64,000 nucleotides of DNA from Simiduia agarivorans SA1 = DSM 21679 (GCF_000305785.2 NC_018868.3:3022270-3086269); one strand, 5' to 3'; counted from the stretch's first letter, positions 39,307-49,117 are shown. Notes: generated by a model not told the origin, from the sequence alone. Numbers and translations: made by a program.

Positions 39307-41274
39307 TCAGGCCGGGCTGTCGAACAGGGTGGGGTGCTCATTCAGGGCCTGATGCAAATTGAATTTACCTAACACACGGTAGGCGTCGAAATGCATCTCG
39401 TCAAAAAACTGGTCTGCGGTGCTGTCGTTGGGAAAGGCGTTGTCTGTGAGTGCAAAACTCTTGAGCAGCGTGGGGCTTTCAGGCGTGAGCAGGCTCTTCA
39501 CGTAGATCAACACACCCTCTTTACCAGAGGCATAGTGAATGCGGCCGGTGGCAAAACAGCTGGCATGTTCATTGCCTTTTTTGCTCATCAGTTCGTCCAC
39601 ATCAATTTTGATCAGGCAATCAAAATCCGCTATGGCGTGCTGAATCAGCAACTGCAAATCGGACAAATTGGTTTCAGGGTCGGCACCGGCATCGCCGGCG
39701 ATTATCACCGGCAGCTCGCGGCGCAATAATTCATACACGCCGAGGTTTTCGAAGTGGCCGCCATCGGTGAGGTGAATGTTGCTTTCCGTTTCACTCATGC
39801 CGATGCCAAACATTTCACGAAAAATCAGCCAGTAAGGCATGTGGCTGAAGCGGGCGCCGGCGGCGCGCGGTGCTTTGGTCCAGAAGCCCAAGCGGAAATT
39901 CAGCAGCGCCATCAGAAAGCTTAGCGCCCAGTTCGCGGTTTGCGCGGTACCCGGGTCCACGGCGGCACCGGAGGTGGTCATGGATTCGCCCAGGGTCATA
40001 CGGCCAGACTGAAAAACTTCGCTCTTGGCAAACCCGGTCACGGGCGAGCCGCAGTAAAGCGGTGACAGGGTAAAACTGGCGCCGAGCCGATCGCGCCACA
40101 AGCGCTTTTTGGAATTGCGGGTGGTGAGTGTGGTATTGATCAGCGGCAGGGGTGCACCGGTTTCGGGGTTGAGGTTGCACAACAGCATATCGCCGGAATG
40201 GTCCCGGTCGTTGCCTTCCTTGCGCACAAAAAACGCATTGCACAAACGGGCCAGGTAGTAGCTGTGCATACTGGTGCGGTTAATGCTCGCGAAGGCGGCC
40301 AGCACCAGCGCAATACTGAGCCATATCCAGAAGCCGGTGGTTTCCACCAGCCCCATGTGAAACACCAGGTGATAACACAAGGCGGTGATGCCGTAGAGCA
40401 ACAGGGTAATGCCCATCATGGCGAGCTTCGGGCGCAGTGCCCCGAATCTGAGCGCCGTGGCGCCGCCCACCAACGGCAACAGGTAGCTCATGTGTTTGCC
40501 AAGGGTCTCGATGGATTCTTCGCCGGCCATGGCCACCAGCATGTCGCCCAGTTGTGCCACCATGGGCAGGCTGCCAATCAGCCCCAGCACCAATGCTGCG
40601 GTGAGCAGATTGCCCATCCAGCGCCGGGGAGCAAAATTGTGACTGTGTATGCGCTGGCGCCAGAACGCCATGGTGGGAATCACCAGCAGGTAGAGCCCCA
40701 GGAAAAATCCGCTGAAACCAAGCGCAAGCAGGTAGCCCACGTGGCCTTCGATCTGATCCGCGCCCGGCATATGCCAGCCCTGGGGCCAGTCCACGGCGGC
40801 ATGGGGCAGGCCAAACAGCCAGATCACAAACAACAATACCGGCAATACGATGAGCAAGTTGAATAGCGTACTGGCCAGCAGGGCCGCGAACAGCGTCATG
40901 CTGTTCACGCCTTTGCCGTCGATCAGGTATTTGCCGTGCGCGCGCAGCCAGCCCAGCACATTGCCGCCATTGGCGCGCTGACTGAACAGGTGGTCGTCGT
41001 CGGCGGTTTCGGCCTGATGCTTTAACCACTGGAAGCAGCTGCCGGTATAGCCGCCACCGGACACGGTGGACAGGTAATCCACCTGTTTCATCTTGCCGGC
41101 CTCAATCAGCGCTTCCAGAAAACCCAGATGAAAGCAGGCCGAGCGGATACCGCCGCCGGAAAACGCCACGCCCACGCGGGGTTTTGCCGGCGCAACGCCG
41201 GCCTTCTGCCGGCGTTGTTCAATCCAGCGGCTTTCGGCCGCACTCACATCGTCGAAGTTATGGGTTTCGCTCAT
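39307..41274 (-). CDS. Patatin-like phospholipase with membrane domain, 655 aa
   Basis: The oxyanion motif VAFSGGGIRSACFHLGFLE (about 36-54) and nucleophile region STVSGGGYTGS (about 68-78) are followed by several membrane helices (about 120-330). The catalytic Asp lies in LTDGGHFENLGVYELL at about 500. Patatins release fatty acids from lipids. The start overlaps the di-heme cytochrome gene by four bases, so both are surely co-transcribed. Confidence 0.88.
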   Translation of the reverse strand: MSETHNFDDVSAAESRWIEQRRQKAGVAPAKPRVGVAFSGGGIRSACFHLGFLEALIEAGKMKQVDYLSTVSGGGYTGSCFQWLKHQAETADDDHLFSQRANGGNVLGWLRAHGKYLIDGKGVNSMTLFAALLASTLFNLLIVLPVLLFVIWLFGLPHAAVDWPQGWHMPGADQIEGHVGYLLALGFSGFFLGLYLLVIPTMAFWRQRIHSHNFAPRRWMGNLLTAALVLGLIGSLPMVAQLGDMLVAMAGEESIETLGKHMSYLLPLVGGATALRFGALRPKLAMMGITLLLYGITALCYHLVFHMGLVETTGFWIWLSIALVLAAFASINRTSMHSYYLARLCNAFFVRKEGNDRDHSGDMLLCNLNPETGAPLPLINTTLTTRNSKKRLWRDRLGASFTLSPLYCGSPVTGFAKSEVFQSGRMTLGESMTTSGAAVDPGTAQTANWALSFLMALLNFRLGFWTKAPRAAGARFSHMPYWLIFREMFGIGMSETESNIHLTDGGHFENLGVYELLRRELPVIIAGDAGADPETNLSDLQLLIQHAIADFDCLIKIDVDELMSKKGNEHASCFATGRIHYASGKEGVLIYVKSLLTPESPTLLKSFALTDNAFPNDSTADQFFDEMHFDAYRVLGKFNLHQALNEHPTLFDSPA

Positions 41275-43535
41275 GAAGCGTAATCCGCCAAACAGCTTTT
41301 TGATGGTTGGAACTGATAACCCACCGGGTTGTCGCGGTGTTGTTTCAGGTACTCAATCAGTGCCATGCGTTGTTCATGAGTGAATACAGGACCGATCACG
41401 CCCTTCGGTAATGGGTTGGCTTTGTAGTTGCTTTTGTACGCGCTCCATTGTTCCGGCGTGGCGGCAAAGGCGTGGCCGGTGTTGTGGTTGCCAGTGATGC
41501 TGGTGTCAAACCAGAAGCCGTTGTTTTCCTGATCGGGCAATGGTTCGTGTTCGTAGCCGAGTTTGACCGGGTCGTAGTCGCGGCGGCCTACAAAAAATTT
41601 CGTGGTGCGCTCGGCCGGGGGTACCAGCATTTCATAAATGTTGGGCACGGAACCGTTGTGCAGGAAGGGTGGGCTGGCCCACACACCGGCGAGGGGACGG
41701 GGTTTGTAGCCCGGCAATTGCTGGGGCAGGTCGAGCGTGCCGAAGCCTTCCAGACACATGATCTGCTCGTAGCTCAGGTTGTTGTCCTGGTAGTAACGGT
41801 TTTTGATCAACAAACCAATTACGTTCAGGCCCAGACCTTCGGTGATCGCAGCCGGGTCGATGGAGGCCAGCGTTTGTTCGATGTTTTGTTGGGCGAAATT
41901 GAGATCCCACCACAGGGCATTAATCTGGCACTGGGTGCTGCAGCTCAATTGCTTGTAGGGTGATTTCGCTGCGCTCAGTTTGTAAGAGGGCTTGAGCTCA
42001 AACTGATCCAGTACCGCTTTGATGGCCGGCGCAGGCGACGGTTGGAAACCGTTGTCGGCGAGGGTATCGGGTACCGGGAAGCCGGCGGCCAGTGTGGTGA
42101 AGGCCGCGCGCGCGTCTTCACTCAGTTTTTCGCTTTCGGCCAACGCCTGCAGACGTGCCAGCATGTCGCGCGCCAGTTGGCGTTGCAGCAGCGGATTCAG
42201 TTCGCGTTTGATGGTGTCGCGGGTGATCCCGGCCGGGGTCAGGTCGTAGGTTTTGTCGATGAACCCGCGCGCGGCGGTGGGGTCGGTGCCGATATGGTCC
42301 AGATCGATCACTTCAATCAGCCACTGATCTTCCACGTTGGTTTTCAATGGCGCCTCGGCCATCTGCCGGGGTTTGCTGGATACGTGCGGGCCGTGGCACT
42401 CCACGCAATGGTTTTCAAACAGGGCTTCGCCCTGTGCGGCCAGGTCGTGATCAATGGCGCCAAACAGGGCTTCCGGCCACTCGGGCTCCTGCAGGGTCTG
42501 CAGTGTGTGCTCGATTTTTTCAATGTCGGCGATCAGTACCGAGCTGCGGAACTGTTCGCTTGCCGGTAACGGCTCGCCTTCGGGCGTAGTGAGCGGAATG
42601 ACCGCACCAACACCCAATGCTTCGCCCACATTGCGCGCCAACGGCTGGGCTACGGAGCCGTTGTACTGCACCCAGTTGAACTTCCAGATATTCCACAGGA
42701 AGGGGTAGCTCACCGGGGCTTCTGACACCTGCATGTTGGATTCGATCAGGTGATCACCGAACAGGGTGTTGGCAATGCGCCCCAACGCGTCGGTGCGTCC
42801 ATAGCCTTCCCGGGTGGGGTAAAAGTGGGCCAGCGGGTTATTTTGTTTGATCTCCACAAACGCTTTTACCGTGTCAAACAACTCGGCTTTGAGTTTGTCT
42901 TTGTCGCCGCCATCTGCGAGTACCTTGTCCGCAAAGCGATTGAATTTCATCGGGTTGGCCCAGGTTTCCACCAGTGCGGTAATCAGACTGGGACCGAAGG
43001 TGCCACGGTTGAGGTCGGTAAAGGCGTGCATGGCCTGGCCACCATCCACTCGCACAGCGTAATTAATACCGTCTTTCTTGTAGTGCAGTTCACCCATGTG
43101 ACAGGCGGCGCAGGAAATATCCAATACGTCTTCGCCCAGATCCTGATTGAAATGCTTGGTAAAGCCTACCGGCAGATGATCCGGGTTGGCACTGCTGGCG
43201 ACCGGGTCCACAATGAATTTGAACCGGCGCATGTTGGCCGGGTCGGCAAAACGCTGTTCGGACAGCGGCATTTCCAGATTGATAAACCAGTTGTACCGCA
43301 ACGCGGTCAGGTTTGCACCCTGCGGCACGGAGGTGCCTTGCGGTGTGTAGTAGTAGGTATCGCGTTCGGCCTGGGTCCAGTTCTGGTTCAGGTACACGGT
43401 TTTTTGCGTGACTTCTTCCGGCGGTTGCAGGCTTTTAGAGGTCTCCACAAAAAAGACGAAGCCGCCGACGACCAGCGCCGCCGCTGCAAAGCCCAGAATG
43501 AGCAACCACTTGATGAGTTTTATGATCCCTTTCAT
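41271..43535 (-). CDS. RoxA-like di-heme cytochrome c, 754 aa
   Basis: An N-terminal membrane anchor (about 8-30) is followed by YLNQNWTQAERDTYYYTPQG and two heme c sites, CAACH at 142-146 and CVECH at about 377-381. The layout, including the segment VRVDGGQAMHAF after the first heme, resembles RoxA/RoxB-type di-heme oxygenases, which cleave polyisoprene, and related di-heme peroxidases. The true substrate is unknown. It should act in the periplasm. It is 26 bases after the preceding paralogue. Confidence 0.8.
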   Translation of the reverse strand: MKGIIKLIKWLLILGFAAAALVVGGFVFFVETSKSLQPPEEVTQKTVYLNQNWTQAERDTYYYTPQGTSVPQGANLTALRYNWFINLEMPLSEQRFADPANMRRFKFIVDPVASSANPDHLPVGFTKHFNQDLGEDVLDISCAACHMGELHYKKDGINYAVRVDGGQAMHAFTDLNRGTFGPSLITALVETWANPMKFNRFADKVLADGGDKDKLKAELFDTVKAFVEIKQNNPLAHFYPTREGYGRTDALGRIANTLFGDHLIESNMQVSEAPVSYPFLWNIWKFNWVQYNGSVAQPLARNVGEALGVGAVIPLTTPEGEPLPASEQFRSSVLIADIEKIEHTLQTLQEPEWPEALFGAIDHDLAAQGEALFENHCVECHGPHVSSKPRQMAEAPLKTNVEDQWLIEVIDLDHIGTDPTAARGFIDKTYDLTPAGITRDTIKRELNPLLQRQLARDMLARLQALAESEKLSEDARAAFTTLAAGFPVPDTLADNGFQPSPAPAIKAVLDQFELKPSYKLSAAKSPYKQLSCSTQCQINALWWDLNFAQQNIEQTLASIDPAAITEGLGLNVIGLLIKNRYYQDNNLSYEQIMCLEGFGTLDLPQQLPGYKPRPLAGVWASPPFLHNGSVPNIYEMLVPPAERTTKFFVGRRDYDPVKLGYEHEPLPDQENNGFWFDTSITGNHNTGHAFAATPEQWSAYKSNYKANPLPKGVIGPVFTHEQRMALIEYLKQHRDNPVGYQFQPSKSCLADYAS

Positions 43536-43561
43536 GGGTGTATTCCTGTCAGTGGGTGTGA

Positions 43562-45202
43562 TTAAAGTGATTTGAGGTATTCGATAAGTGCGCGTTTATC
43601 TTCCGGGCTCAGGTGCGTGCCAAACAGGTGGCCGGCATTGCTGTTGCCTGGCAAGCGGGTGTCGAAGTCGCTGACCTGATCGGCCGCCAGCACCTCGTCC
43701 GACAAACCGACATTGACCGGATCGAACTCGACTTTGCCCACGGCGAACTGGGTCCGTCGTTTTTCCGGCGACAGCATTTCTGCCAGTGTCGGGACAGAGC
43801 CATTGTGCAGGTAAGGTGCGGATGCCCAGATGCCGGATAAAGGCCGCGCTTTGTAATAGCGCGGATCTTCATCAATCGGCGCATCCTTGACCTTATGCGC
43901 ACTCAGTACCCCTTGCATGGTGGCGGCCAACGGGTGATCCAGCAATGCGCCGATGGTGGCGTGGGCCACCAGCTTGATGGCCGGTGCGGTTGCACCGAAT
44001 TCCGGGCCAGCGGCAAACAGCAGTTTGCGGCCTTCAAAGTCGCCGGTTTGTGCCTGATTGCCGAGGAAGTTATCCACCATGGTGGGGTCGGTGCCCACCT
44101 GGTCAAGGCTGACTTTGGTGGCCTTGATCATGCGGTCGGGGTCGTTACGGTCCGACAGAGCATGACAAGCCAGACAGTTTTCGGCGTACAGGGTTTTGCC
44201 CTGCGTCACGAGATCGGAGTTGAGCGCACCCAATACCTGGGTTGGCCACTGCGGCGAGGTGAGTTTATACCAGCGATCCTGAATGGGACCGAGGTTGTTG
44301 ATTTCGATGCTGGATTTGTAGCCCAGGCCATGATCGTTGTGGTGAATGTCCAGATCACCAAAGACCGCGAGGGCGGTGGTGGCATTCTGAATGAGTGGAC
44401 CGGGGCCGGCATTGGGAGCGGAGGCGTTCCACTGCACCAGATCCATGTGCGGGGCATCCCACAGTACCGGATAACTCACCGGGGCGTCGGGGTCGCGGCG
44501 GTTTTCCTCAATGCCCAGAAAGGACACGGTTACGGCGTTGAATATCTGCCCGAACGCATCCAGTCGCCCGCGACCGTAATGGCTGTCGGTGCGATTGATG
44601 TGCTGGCGTTTGATCAGCGATTGGGTCCACTGGCTCACCTGTTCCCGCAGCGCAGGCTCCGCTTCGCCTACGGCCTGGGCAAAGCGGCTGAATTTTTCGT
44701 TGTCGCGCAAGGTGGCATTGAGCGCATCGATGACACTTTGTTCGAACAGCTGGAATTCCAGCATGGCCTGGCCGCCATCAATGTGGATTTGCTGATTCTG
44801 GTAGTAGACCTGACCCGAGTGACAGGCAGAGCAGCCAAGCCCGACCCAGGCGTGACCGTCGCGCGGCGGCGTGACAGTAATGCCAATGGGAAAATTGTCC
44901 GGGTTGGTGTCGCTCGCGCCGGAAAATGCGAAACCGAAACGACTCAGATTTTCTTCACTGGCAAAGGGCGATGTGTCATTGGCGCGTTCGAGCGCCTTGA
45001 ACCAGGTGTCAGGCAATACGCGCGAGCCGAAGGTGGTAAACCAGGAAAATTCCCGGTCGGCATCGGTCCAGTTCTGGTCCAGCAACAGCATGCCGGTGTC
45101 GGTGTGAGTGGATGGTGTTTCAGGTGTGGAAGGGTTACAGGCGGCGAGCAAACCCGCAACCGCAAAGAGCAGCACCCCGTTCTGCCCTGGCAATGTGTTC
45201 AC
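43562..45202 (-). CDS. RoxA-like di-heme cytochrome c lipoprotein, 546 aa
   Basis: Signal with lipobox (FAVAGLLAAC, Cys at about 22), then MLLLDQNWTDADREFSWFTT and heme c sites CSACH (about 124) and CLACH (about 342). It is a shorter paralogue of the next gene, with the same IHIDGGQAMLEF segment. I start at GTG 45202, preceded by AAGGACAT at good spacing; the open frame extends to 45454 but has no signal there. First gene of the cluster. Confidence 0.78.
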   Translation of the reverse strand: MNTLPGQNGVLLFAVAGLLAACNPSTPETPSTHTDTGMLLLDQNWTDADREFSWFTTFGSRVLPDTWFKALERANDTSPFASEENLSRFGFAFSGASDTNPDNFPIGITVTPPRDGHAWVGLGCSACHSGQVYYQNQQIHIDGGQAMLEFQLFEQSVIDALNATLRDNEKFSRFAQAVGEAEPALREQVSQWTQSLIKRQHINRTDSHYGRGRLDAFGQIFNAVTVSFLGIEENRRDPDAPVSYPVLWDAPHMDLVQWNASAPNAGPGPLIQNATTALAVFGDLDIHHNDHGLGYKSSIEINNLGPIQDRWYKLTSPQWPTQVLGALNSDLVTQGKTLYAENCLACHALSDRNDPDRMIKATKVSLDQVGTDPTMVDNFLGNQAQTGDFEGRKLLFAAGPEFGATAPAIKLVAHATIGALLDHPLAATMQGVLSAHKVKDAPIDEDPRYYKARPLSGIWASAPYLHNGSVPTLAEMLSPEKRRTQFAVGKVEFDPVNVGLSDEVLAADQVSDFDTRLPGNSNAGHLFGTHLSPEDKRALIEYLKSL

Positions 45203-45638
45203 AATATGTCCTTGTGGCCTTGGCGGCTGAAAGTCAAAAACCGTCCCTGTGGCCCTGTTAGTTGTACCATCAAACAACCGGCGATAAGTGCCGGGTGTGA
45301 GGAAATCAGGCCCGCTGAATAAAACTGTGGAGGGTTGGTAACCGTCAGCCAGCGTTTTGTCGTTTTGATCATTATTCACGCTTGCCGGGTTTGGTACACA
45401 AACCGACAGAAAGCTGGCTTTTTTTACCACATTTACGCGCCAATTACATGTCATCTGGCGGCCTGTTGGTTTATTTACCGGCCATCAATTGGCACAATTG
45501 CGTTTGGTTTCAGGTGACCTGATGTTGGATTACGCGCCAACAGGCCAATCGCCGTGCCGTGCAGAGCGGAAGCACGACACGCGATAGATAAAAGATCAAT
45601 CAACAAAAACAAACCAATAACAAGAACCGGGGGTGCCT
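45203..45638. other. Intergenic region between divergent genes
   Basis: 436 bases with no convincing gene. It must hold promoters for the cytochrome cluster and for the GGDEF gene. I note an interrupted palindrome GTTGG-N8-CCAAC near 45525 as a possible regulator site. Confidence 0.5.
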
Positions 45639-47339
45639 ATGCGCGCCATATTGCTATGGGGGATGCTACTGCTTGTCGGTGGCGTGATAACAGACGCCAA
45701 TGCGCGCAGTATTGCGGTGACGGGGGATATGCCCGCCGCCACGGTGCAGGATCGCATGGCCTTCTATGAAGATCCGGATGCGCAGCTCAGTTTCGAGCGC
45801 CTGCGCGCGCGCGCGCCGGAATTGATGCAGCAGGCAGATGCAATGCCCACGGGCCTTGGTTTCAGCCGTTCGGCCTATTGGGTCAGCATTGAATTGCACA
45901 ACCCGTCATCCGAGCCTGTGTCGGCCTTTGTGCGTCAGGACTACCCGCTGATCGATCATTTGTCAGTGTGGATGCCGGATGGCACCGGCGGTTACCAGCA
46001 TTGGGAAACTGGCGATCGCACACCCTACGACACCCGTCCGATTGCGGTGCGGGATTTTGTGTTCCCCTTCACGCTGGCGCCGGGCAGCACGCAAACGGCC
46101 TATCTGCGGTTTAAATCGGACGGCCCCATCAATCTTGGCTTGTCGGTGGTGAGTGCGCCGGCACTGCTGAATATCACCAGCAGCGAGCAGTTATTGTTTG
46201 GCGCCTATTACGGTGGCTTTCTGGTGTTGGTGTTTTACAATCTGATTTTATTTCTGGCCGTAAAAGACTCCGCCTACGTGTACTACATGGTCTATGTGGT
46301 GGCCTACGGGTTTTATATGTCGGTGCACAACGGTCTGGCGTTCCAGTACCTGTGGCCTGGCAGCCCTTGGGCCGCGAATCAGAGCCTTTTACTGTTGCTG
46401 GGCATATCCCTGTTGTTCGGGCTGCATTTTTCGCGGGTGGTGTGTTCCACCCGGCGATGGTCGCCCGGATTGGATCGGGTGGCGGTGGTGCTGCTGGTGA
46501 CCACTGCGGCGCTCCTGCTGGTGACGCCTTTCGTCGCCTATCAATACCTGATTCTGGCCTATTCGCTGCTCACGGTTTTGGTGTGCGTGACTATTCTGGT
46601 GTTGGGTACGCTCAGCTGGCTCAAAGGCTCGGTGCCGGCGCGCTATTTTATGGTGGCCTGGATTGGCCTGATGGTGTCGGTGCTCATCTACATGGGCAAG
46701 CAGTTTGGCTTCTTTCCGCACAATTTTTTCACCCAGAACAGTTTTCAGATGGGTTCGCTGGTGGAAATGGTGCTGCTCAGCCTGGCGCTCGGCGCGCGGG
46801 TGAACGAGATGCAGAAGCTGGGCTTTTCCGATGCGCTCACCGGCTTGGCAAACCGCCGGAAGTTTGACCAGGTGCTGCCCCTGGAACTGGAAAAATGGCA
46901 TCAAAGCAAAAGCAGTTTTGCCCTGCTGGTGATGGACATAGATCACTTCAAACGCATTAACGATGAGCACGGTCATGCGGTGGGCGACAAGGTTCTGGCT
47001 GCGCTGGGCCAATTGCTGCGCAAAAATGTCCGGCGTCCGAGCCTGGCGTGTCGTTTTGGCGGCGAGGAATTTGTGCTGTTGCTACCCGGTGCCGGTGCCG
47101 AACAGGCCATGGGGCTGGCGGAACGTTTACGTGTACTGGTGTCGACCAAGCCGCTGGCCGAGGTGAATGTGACCGTGAGCATCGGGGTGGCGGTGTGTGA
47201 TTCCTTTGCCATGACCCGGTCGGGCGCCTTGTTTGAGGCCGCCGATACGGCACTGTATGCGGCGAAACAAGCCGGTCGTAATCAATGTCTGTTGTATGAA
47301 CTGCCGACCGAAGAGCGCCGTCTGGTGGAGGCCGTTTAG
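45639..47339 (+). CDS. 7TMR-DISM diguanylate cyclase, 566 aa
   Basis: Signal peptide (about 1-23), periplasmic 7TMR-DISMED2 domain (about 30-165, GLGFSRSAYWVSIEL), seven membrane helices (about 180-385) and a C-terminal GGDEF domain with RFGGEEFVLLLPG. It should make cyclic di-GMP in response to a periplasmic ligand. The inhibitory I-site (RxxD) reads RRPS, so product inhibition is probably lost. The ATG at 45639 follows CGGGGGTGCC; a GTG lies six bases upstream. Confidence 0.9.
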   Translation: MRAILLWGMLLLVGGVITDANARSIAVTGDMPAATVQDRMAFYEDPDAQLSFERLRARAPELMQQADAMPTGLGFSRSAYWVSIELHNPSSEPVSAFVRQDYPLIDHLSVWMPDGTGGYQHWETGDRTPYDTRPIAVRDFVFPFTLAPGSTQTAYLRFKSDGPINLGLSVVSAPALLNITSSEQLLFGAYYGGFLVLVFYNLILFLAVKDSAYVYYMVYVVAYGFYMSVHNGLAFQYLWPGSPWAANQSLLLLLGISLLFGLHFSRVVCSTRRWSPGLDRVAVVLLVTTAALLLVTPFVAYQYLILAYSLLTVLVCVTILVLGTLSWLKGSVPARYFMVAWIGLMVSVLIYMGKQFGFFPHNFFTQNSFQMGSLVEMVLLSLALGARVNEMQKLGFSDALTGLANRRKFDQVLPLELEKWHQSKSSFALLVMDIDHFKRINDEHGHAVGDKVLAALGQLLRKNVRRPSLACRFGGEEFVLLLPGAGAEQAMGLAERLRVLVSTKPLAEVNVTVSIGVAVCDSFAMTRSGALFEAADTALYAAKQAGRNQCLLYELPTEERRLVEAV

Positions 47340-47352
47340 TGGTTCAACAAAC

Positions 47353-47383
47353 AAAAAAGGCGATCGTTGGATCGCCTTTTTTA
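47353..47383 (+). terminator. Rho-independent terminator
   Basis: AAAAAAGGCGATC, loop GTTG, GATCGCCTTTTTT: a symmetric hairpin that can stop transcription from both sides (the GGDEF gene and the small basic gene). Confidence 0.88.
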
Positions 47384-47420
47384 TTGGAGCGACGCTGCCG
47401 CTCTTACTGCGCGTCAGGTC

Positions 47421-47531
47421 TTATTTCTTTTTGCCTGCGGGCTTGGCGGGTGCTGCTACTTTGCCAGCGGTATTTTTGGCGGCTGGTTTGGTTGGCACTT
47501 TAGAAGTCGCGGGTTTTTCAGTCTTAGCCAT
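47421..47531 (-). CDS. Small Lys/Ala/Pro-rich histone-like peptide, 36 aa
   Basis: On the minus strand an AGGAGATAG site precedes an ATG and 36 codons, starting MAKTEKPATSKVPTKPAAK and ending KPAGKKK. Eleven lysines and no hydrophobic core suggest a disordered nucleic-acid-binding peptide like the tails of bacterial H1-type proteins. It is short and low in complexity, so it may be a fragment, but start signals and terminator are good. Confidence 0.6.
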   Translation of the reverse strand: MAKTEKPATSKVPTKPAAKNTAGKVAAPAKPAGKKK

Positions 47532-47678
47532 TTCAGTCTATCTCCTGGATAGTTGGCGGCAAGGTTCTTTACTTGCTGCGCCGGTTACCAACACCGTGTT
47601 GGCAACCATAAATCTATACCTTTTATGGCACTTGGCAAGGGGGCGGAAAAAATATTTTTCCGGCTCGATCCGTGCGCA

Positions 47679-48008
47679 CTATTTTGGCGGCAAACTCAAC
47701 GCAAAGGTCTCGGAAAGTTCGACCCAGGTAGACAGCTGTTCCTCGGAATCCACACCGGCGGCGGCGATGTAAACCATGCCGCGCAGGGGCTTGCCGGTAA
47801 AATCCATTTGCCGTACGTAGGGCACCTTCAGGCAGGCTTCGTAGCGATCCGGTCCGACCCGGGCCATGAGCTCTTCGCCCACCACGCCGCAACACATATT
47901 GCCATTGAGCATCATCGCCAGGCCGCCAAACATGTTGCGTTCACTGTAGTTGTCATGGTGCTGTAACTGGTCGCGGATGCGGCCAGCCAGCGCTTCAGAG
48001 TAGGCCAT
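47679..48008 (-). CDS. TfoX/Sxy N-terminal-domain protein, 109 aa
   Basis: SERNMFGGLAMMLNGNMCCGV followed by LMARVGPDRYEACL is the TfoX N-terminal domain. The C-terminal domain of full competence regulator TfoX/Sxy is missing, as in many short relatives of unknown role. Its start overlaps the end of the DJ-1 gene by 14 bases. Confidence 0.85.
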   Translation of the reverse strand: MAYSEALAGRIRDQLQHHDNYSERNMFGGLAMMLNGNMCCGVVGEELMARVGPDRYEACLKVPYVRQMDFTGKPLRGMVYIAAAGVDSEEQLSTWVELSETFALSLPPK

Positions 48009-48621
48009 AGATTATGCCCTCCTGGGTTTCACGTAGATGAGTCGTGCTGTGGTAATCCATTTGCCGCGCAGTCGCTGTGGCGAGGTCGGGCGAGCTGAAA
48101 CGCGCGACCAGGTGCAGGGCAAGATCGATGCCGGCGGATATGCCGGCCGAGGTTGCCAGCGAGCCGTGGTCGATGAACCGCACGTCCCGCTCGAGCTGCA
48201 AGGCGGGAAACTGTTGATGCAGCGCTTCAAAATCTTCCCAGTGGGTTGTGACTGGCCGATGATCCAGCACGCCGGCCTGTGCCAGTAAAAAAACGCCGGT
48301 GCACACGCTGGCCACGCAACGCGTTTGTCTGGCCGCCTGCGCAAGCCAGTGCATCAAGTCGGCATTTTTTTGCGCAGCGTCGGTGACGCCGCCGGGGACG
48401 ATTAACAGGTCAAGCGGTGCCTGTGACAGGTCGGTATCCGCGCGGATGGTCAAGCCGGCGCGGGCGCGGATAGCGGGTTGCTGGGCGAGCGTGTGGGTGA
48501 CAAACGGTGCCGGTTGGTTGTGTCGCTGTGCGACCCGGGTTGCCGTGGTGAACACTTCGTAGGGGCCGGCAAAGTCGAGCAGCTCTACATCGTCGTATAG
48601 CAGTATGCCTACGTTAAGCAT
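47995..48621 (-). CDS. DJ-1/PfpI-family protein, 208 aa
   Basis: Begins NVGILLYDDVELLDFAGPYE and has the nucleophile elbow SVCTGVFLLAQAG, as in isonitrile-hydratase-like and GlxA N-terminal DJ-1 domains. No AraC DNA-binding domain is attached. The ATG at 48621 gives the family start. It overlaps the TfoX gene and follows the YbaN gene by four bases. Confidence 0.88.
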   Translation of the reverse strand: MLNVGILLYDDVELLDFAGPYEVFTTATRVAQRHNQPAPFVTHTLAQQPAIRARAGLTIRADTDLSQAPLDLLIVPGGVTDAAQKNADLMHWLAQAARQTRCVASVCTGVFLLAQAGVLDHRPVTTHWEDFEALHQQFPALQLERDVRFIDHGSLATSAGISAGIDLALHLVARFSSPDLATATARQMDYHSTTHLRETQEGIIYGLL

Positions 48622-48625
48622 AACG

Positions 48626-49045
48626 TCATTCCTTGGATGGTTTATTCGCATCCCGGGCGAACAGGTCTGGCGGGCAGGTGGGCAAGCGCACCACAACAAA
48701 CGCCCCCAGTAACAACAGGCCAATGCCTGCCAGACGGACCGCGGTCGATTCGATCAGCCAGAGCGACACGCCACCGAATAATGCGATTGAACCAAGCGCG
48801 ATGCGTTTAATGGCAGGATCAATGCAGCGCTGCGTTTGCCAGCGCAAAATCATAGGACCAAAGGTGGCGTTGCCCAGCAACCAGTTGTACCAACGTTCTG
48901 AGGAACGGGCAAAACACGCAGCCGCCAGAAGCAAAAAAGGTGTGGTGGGCAGCAGAGGAAGGGCTACACCTAAAGCCGCCAGCGCCACACATAAAAAGCC
49001 TAGCACTAAATACAGTGTTTTTCCTGTAAATACAGGCTTTTTCAT
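48626..49045 (-). CDS. YbaN/DUF454 membrane protein, 139 aa
   Basis: Hydrophobic hairpins, with LPLLPTTPFLLLAAACFARSS and then WQTQRCIDPAIKRIAL, characterise YbaN-type inner-membrane proteins. Function unknown. The ATG at 49045 matches the usual family start; an ATG at 49069 is possible. Confidence 0.87.
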   Translation of the reverse strand: MKKPVFTGKTLYLVLGFLCVALAALGVALPLLPTTPFLLLAAACFARSSERWYNWLLGNATFGPMILRWQTQRCIDPAIKRIALGSIALFGGVSLWLIESTAVRLAGIGLLLLGAFVVVRLPTCPPDLFARDANKPSKE

Positions 49046-49117
49046 TATTTGATCCCGGCACTGAAGCATTGAAATAAATCCATTAAACCCCATTTGGTTT
49101 TTGAGAGGTAGTCATCC

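Noticed and set aside
45203..45454. Longer N-terminus for the first di-heme cytochrome
   Set aside because: It would bury the lipoprotein signal 84 residues inside; the GTG at 45202 has a good ribosome site.
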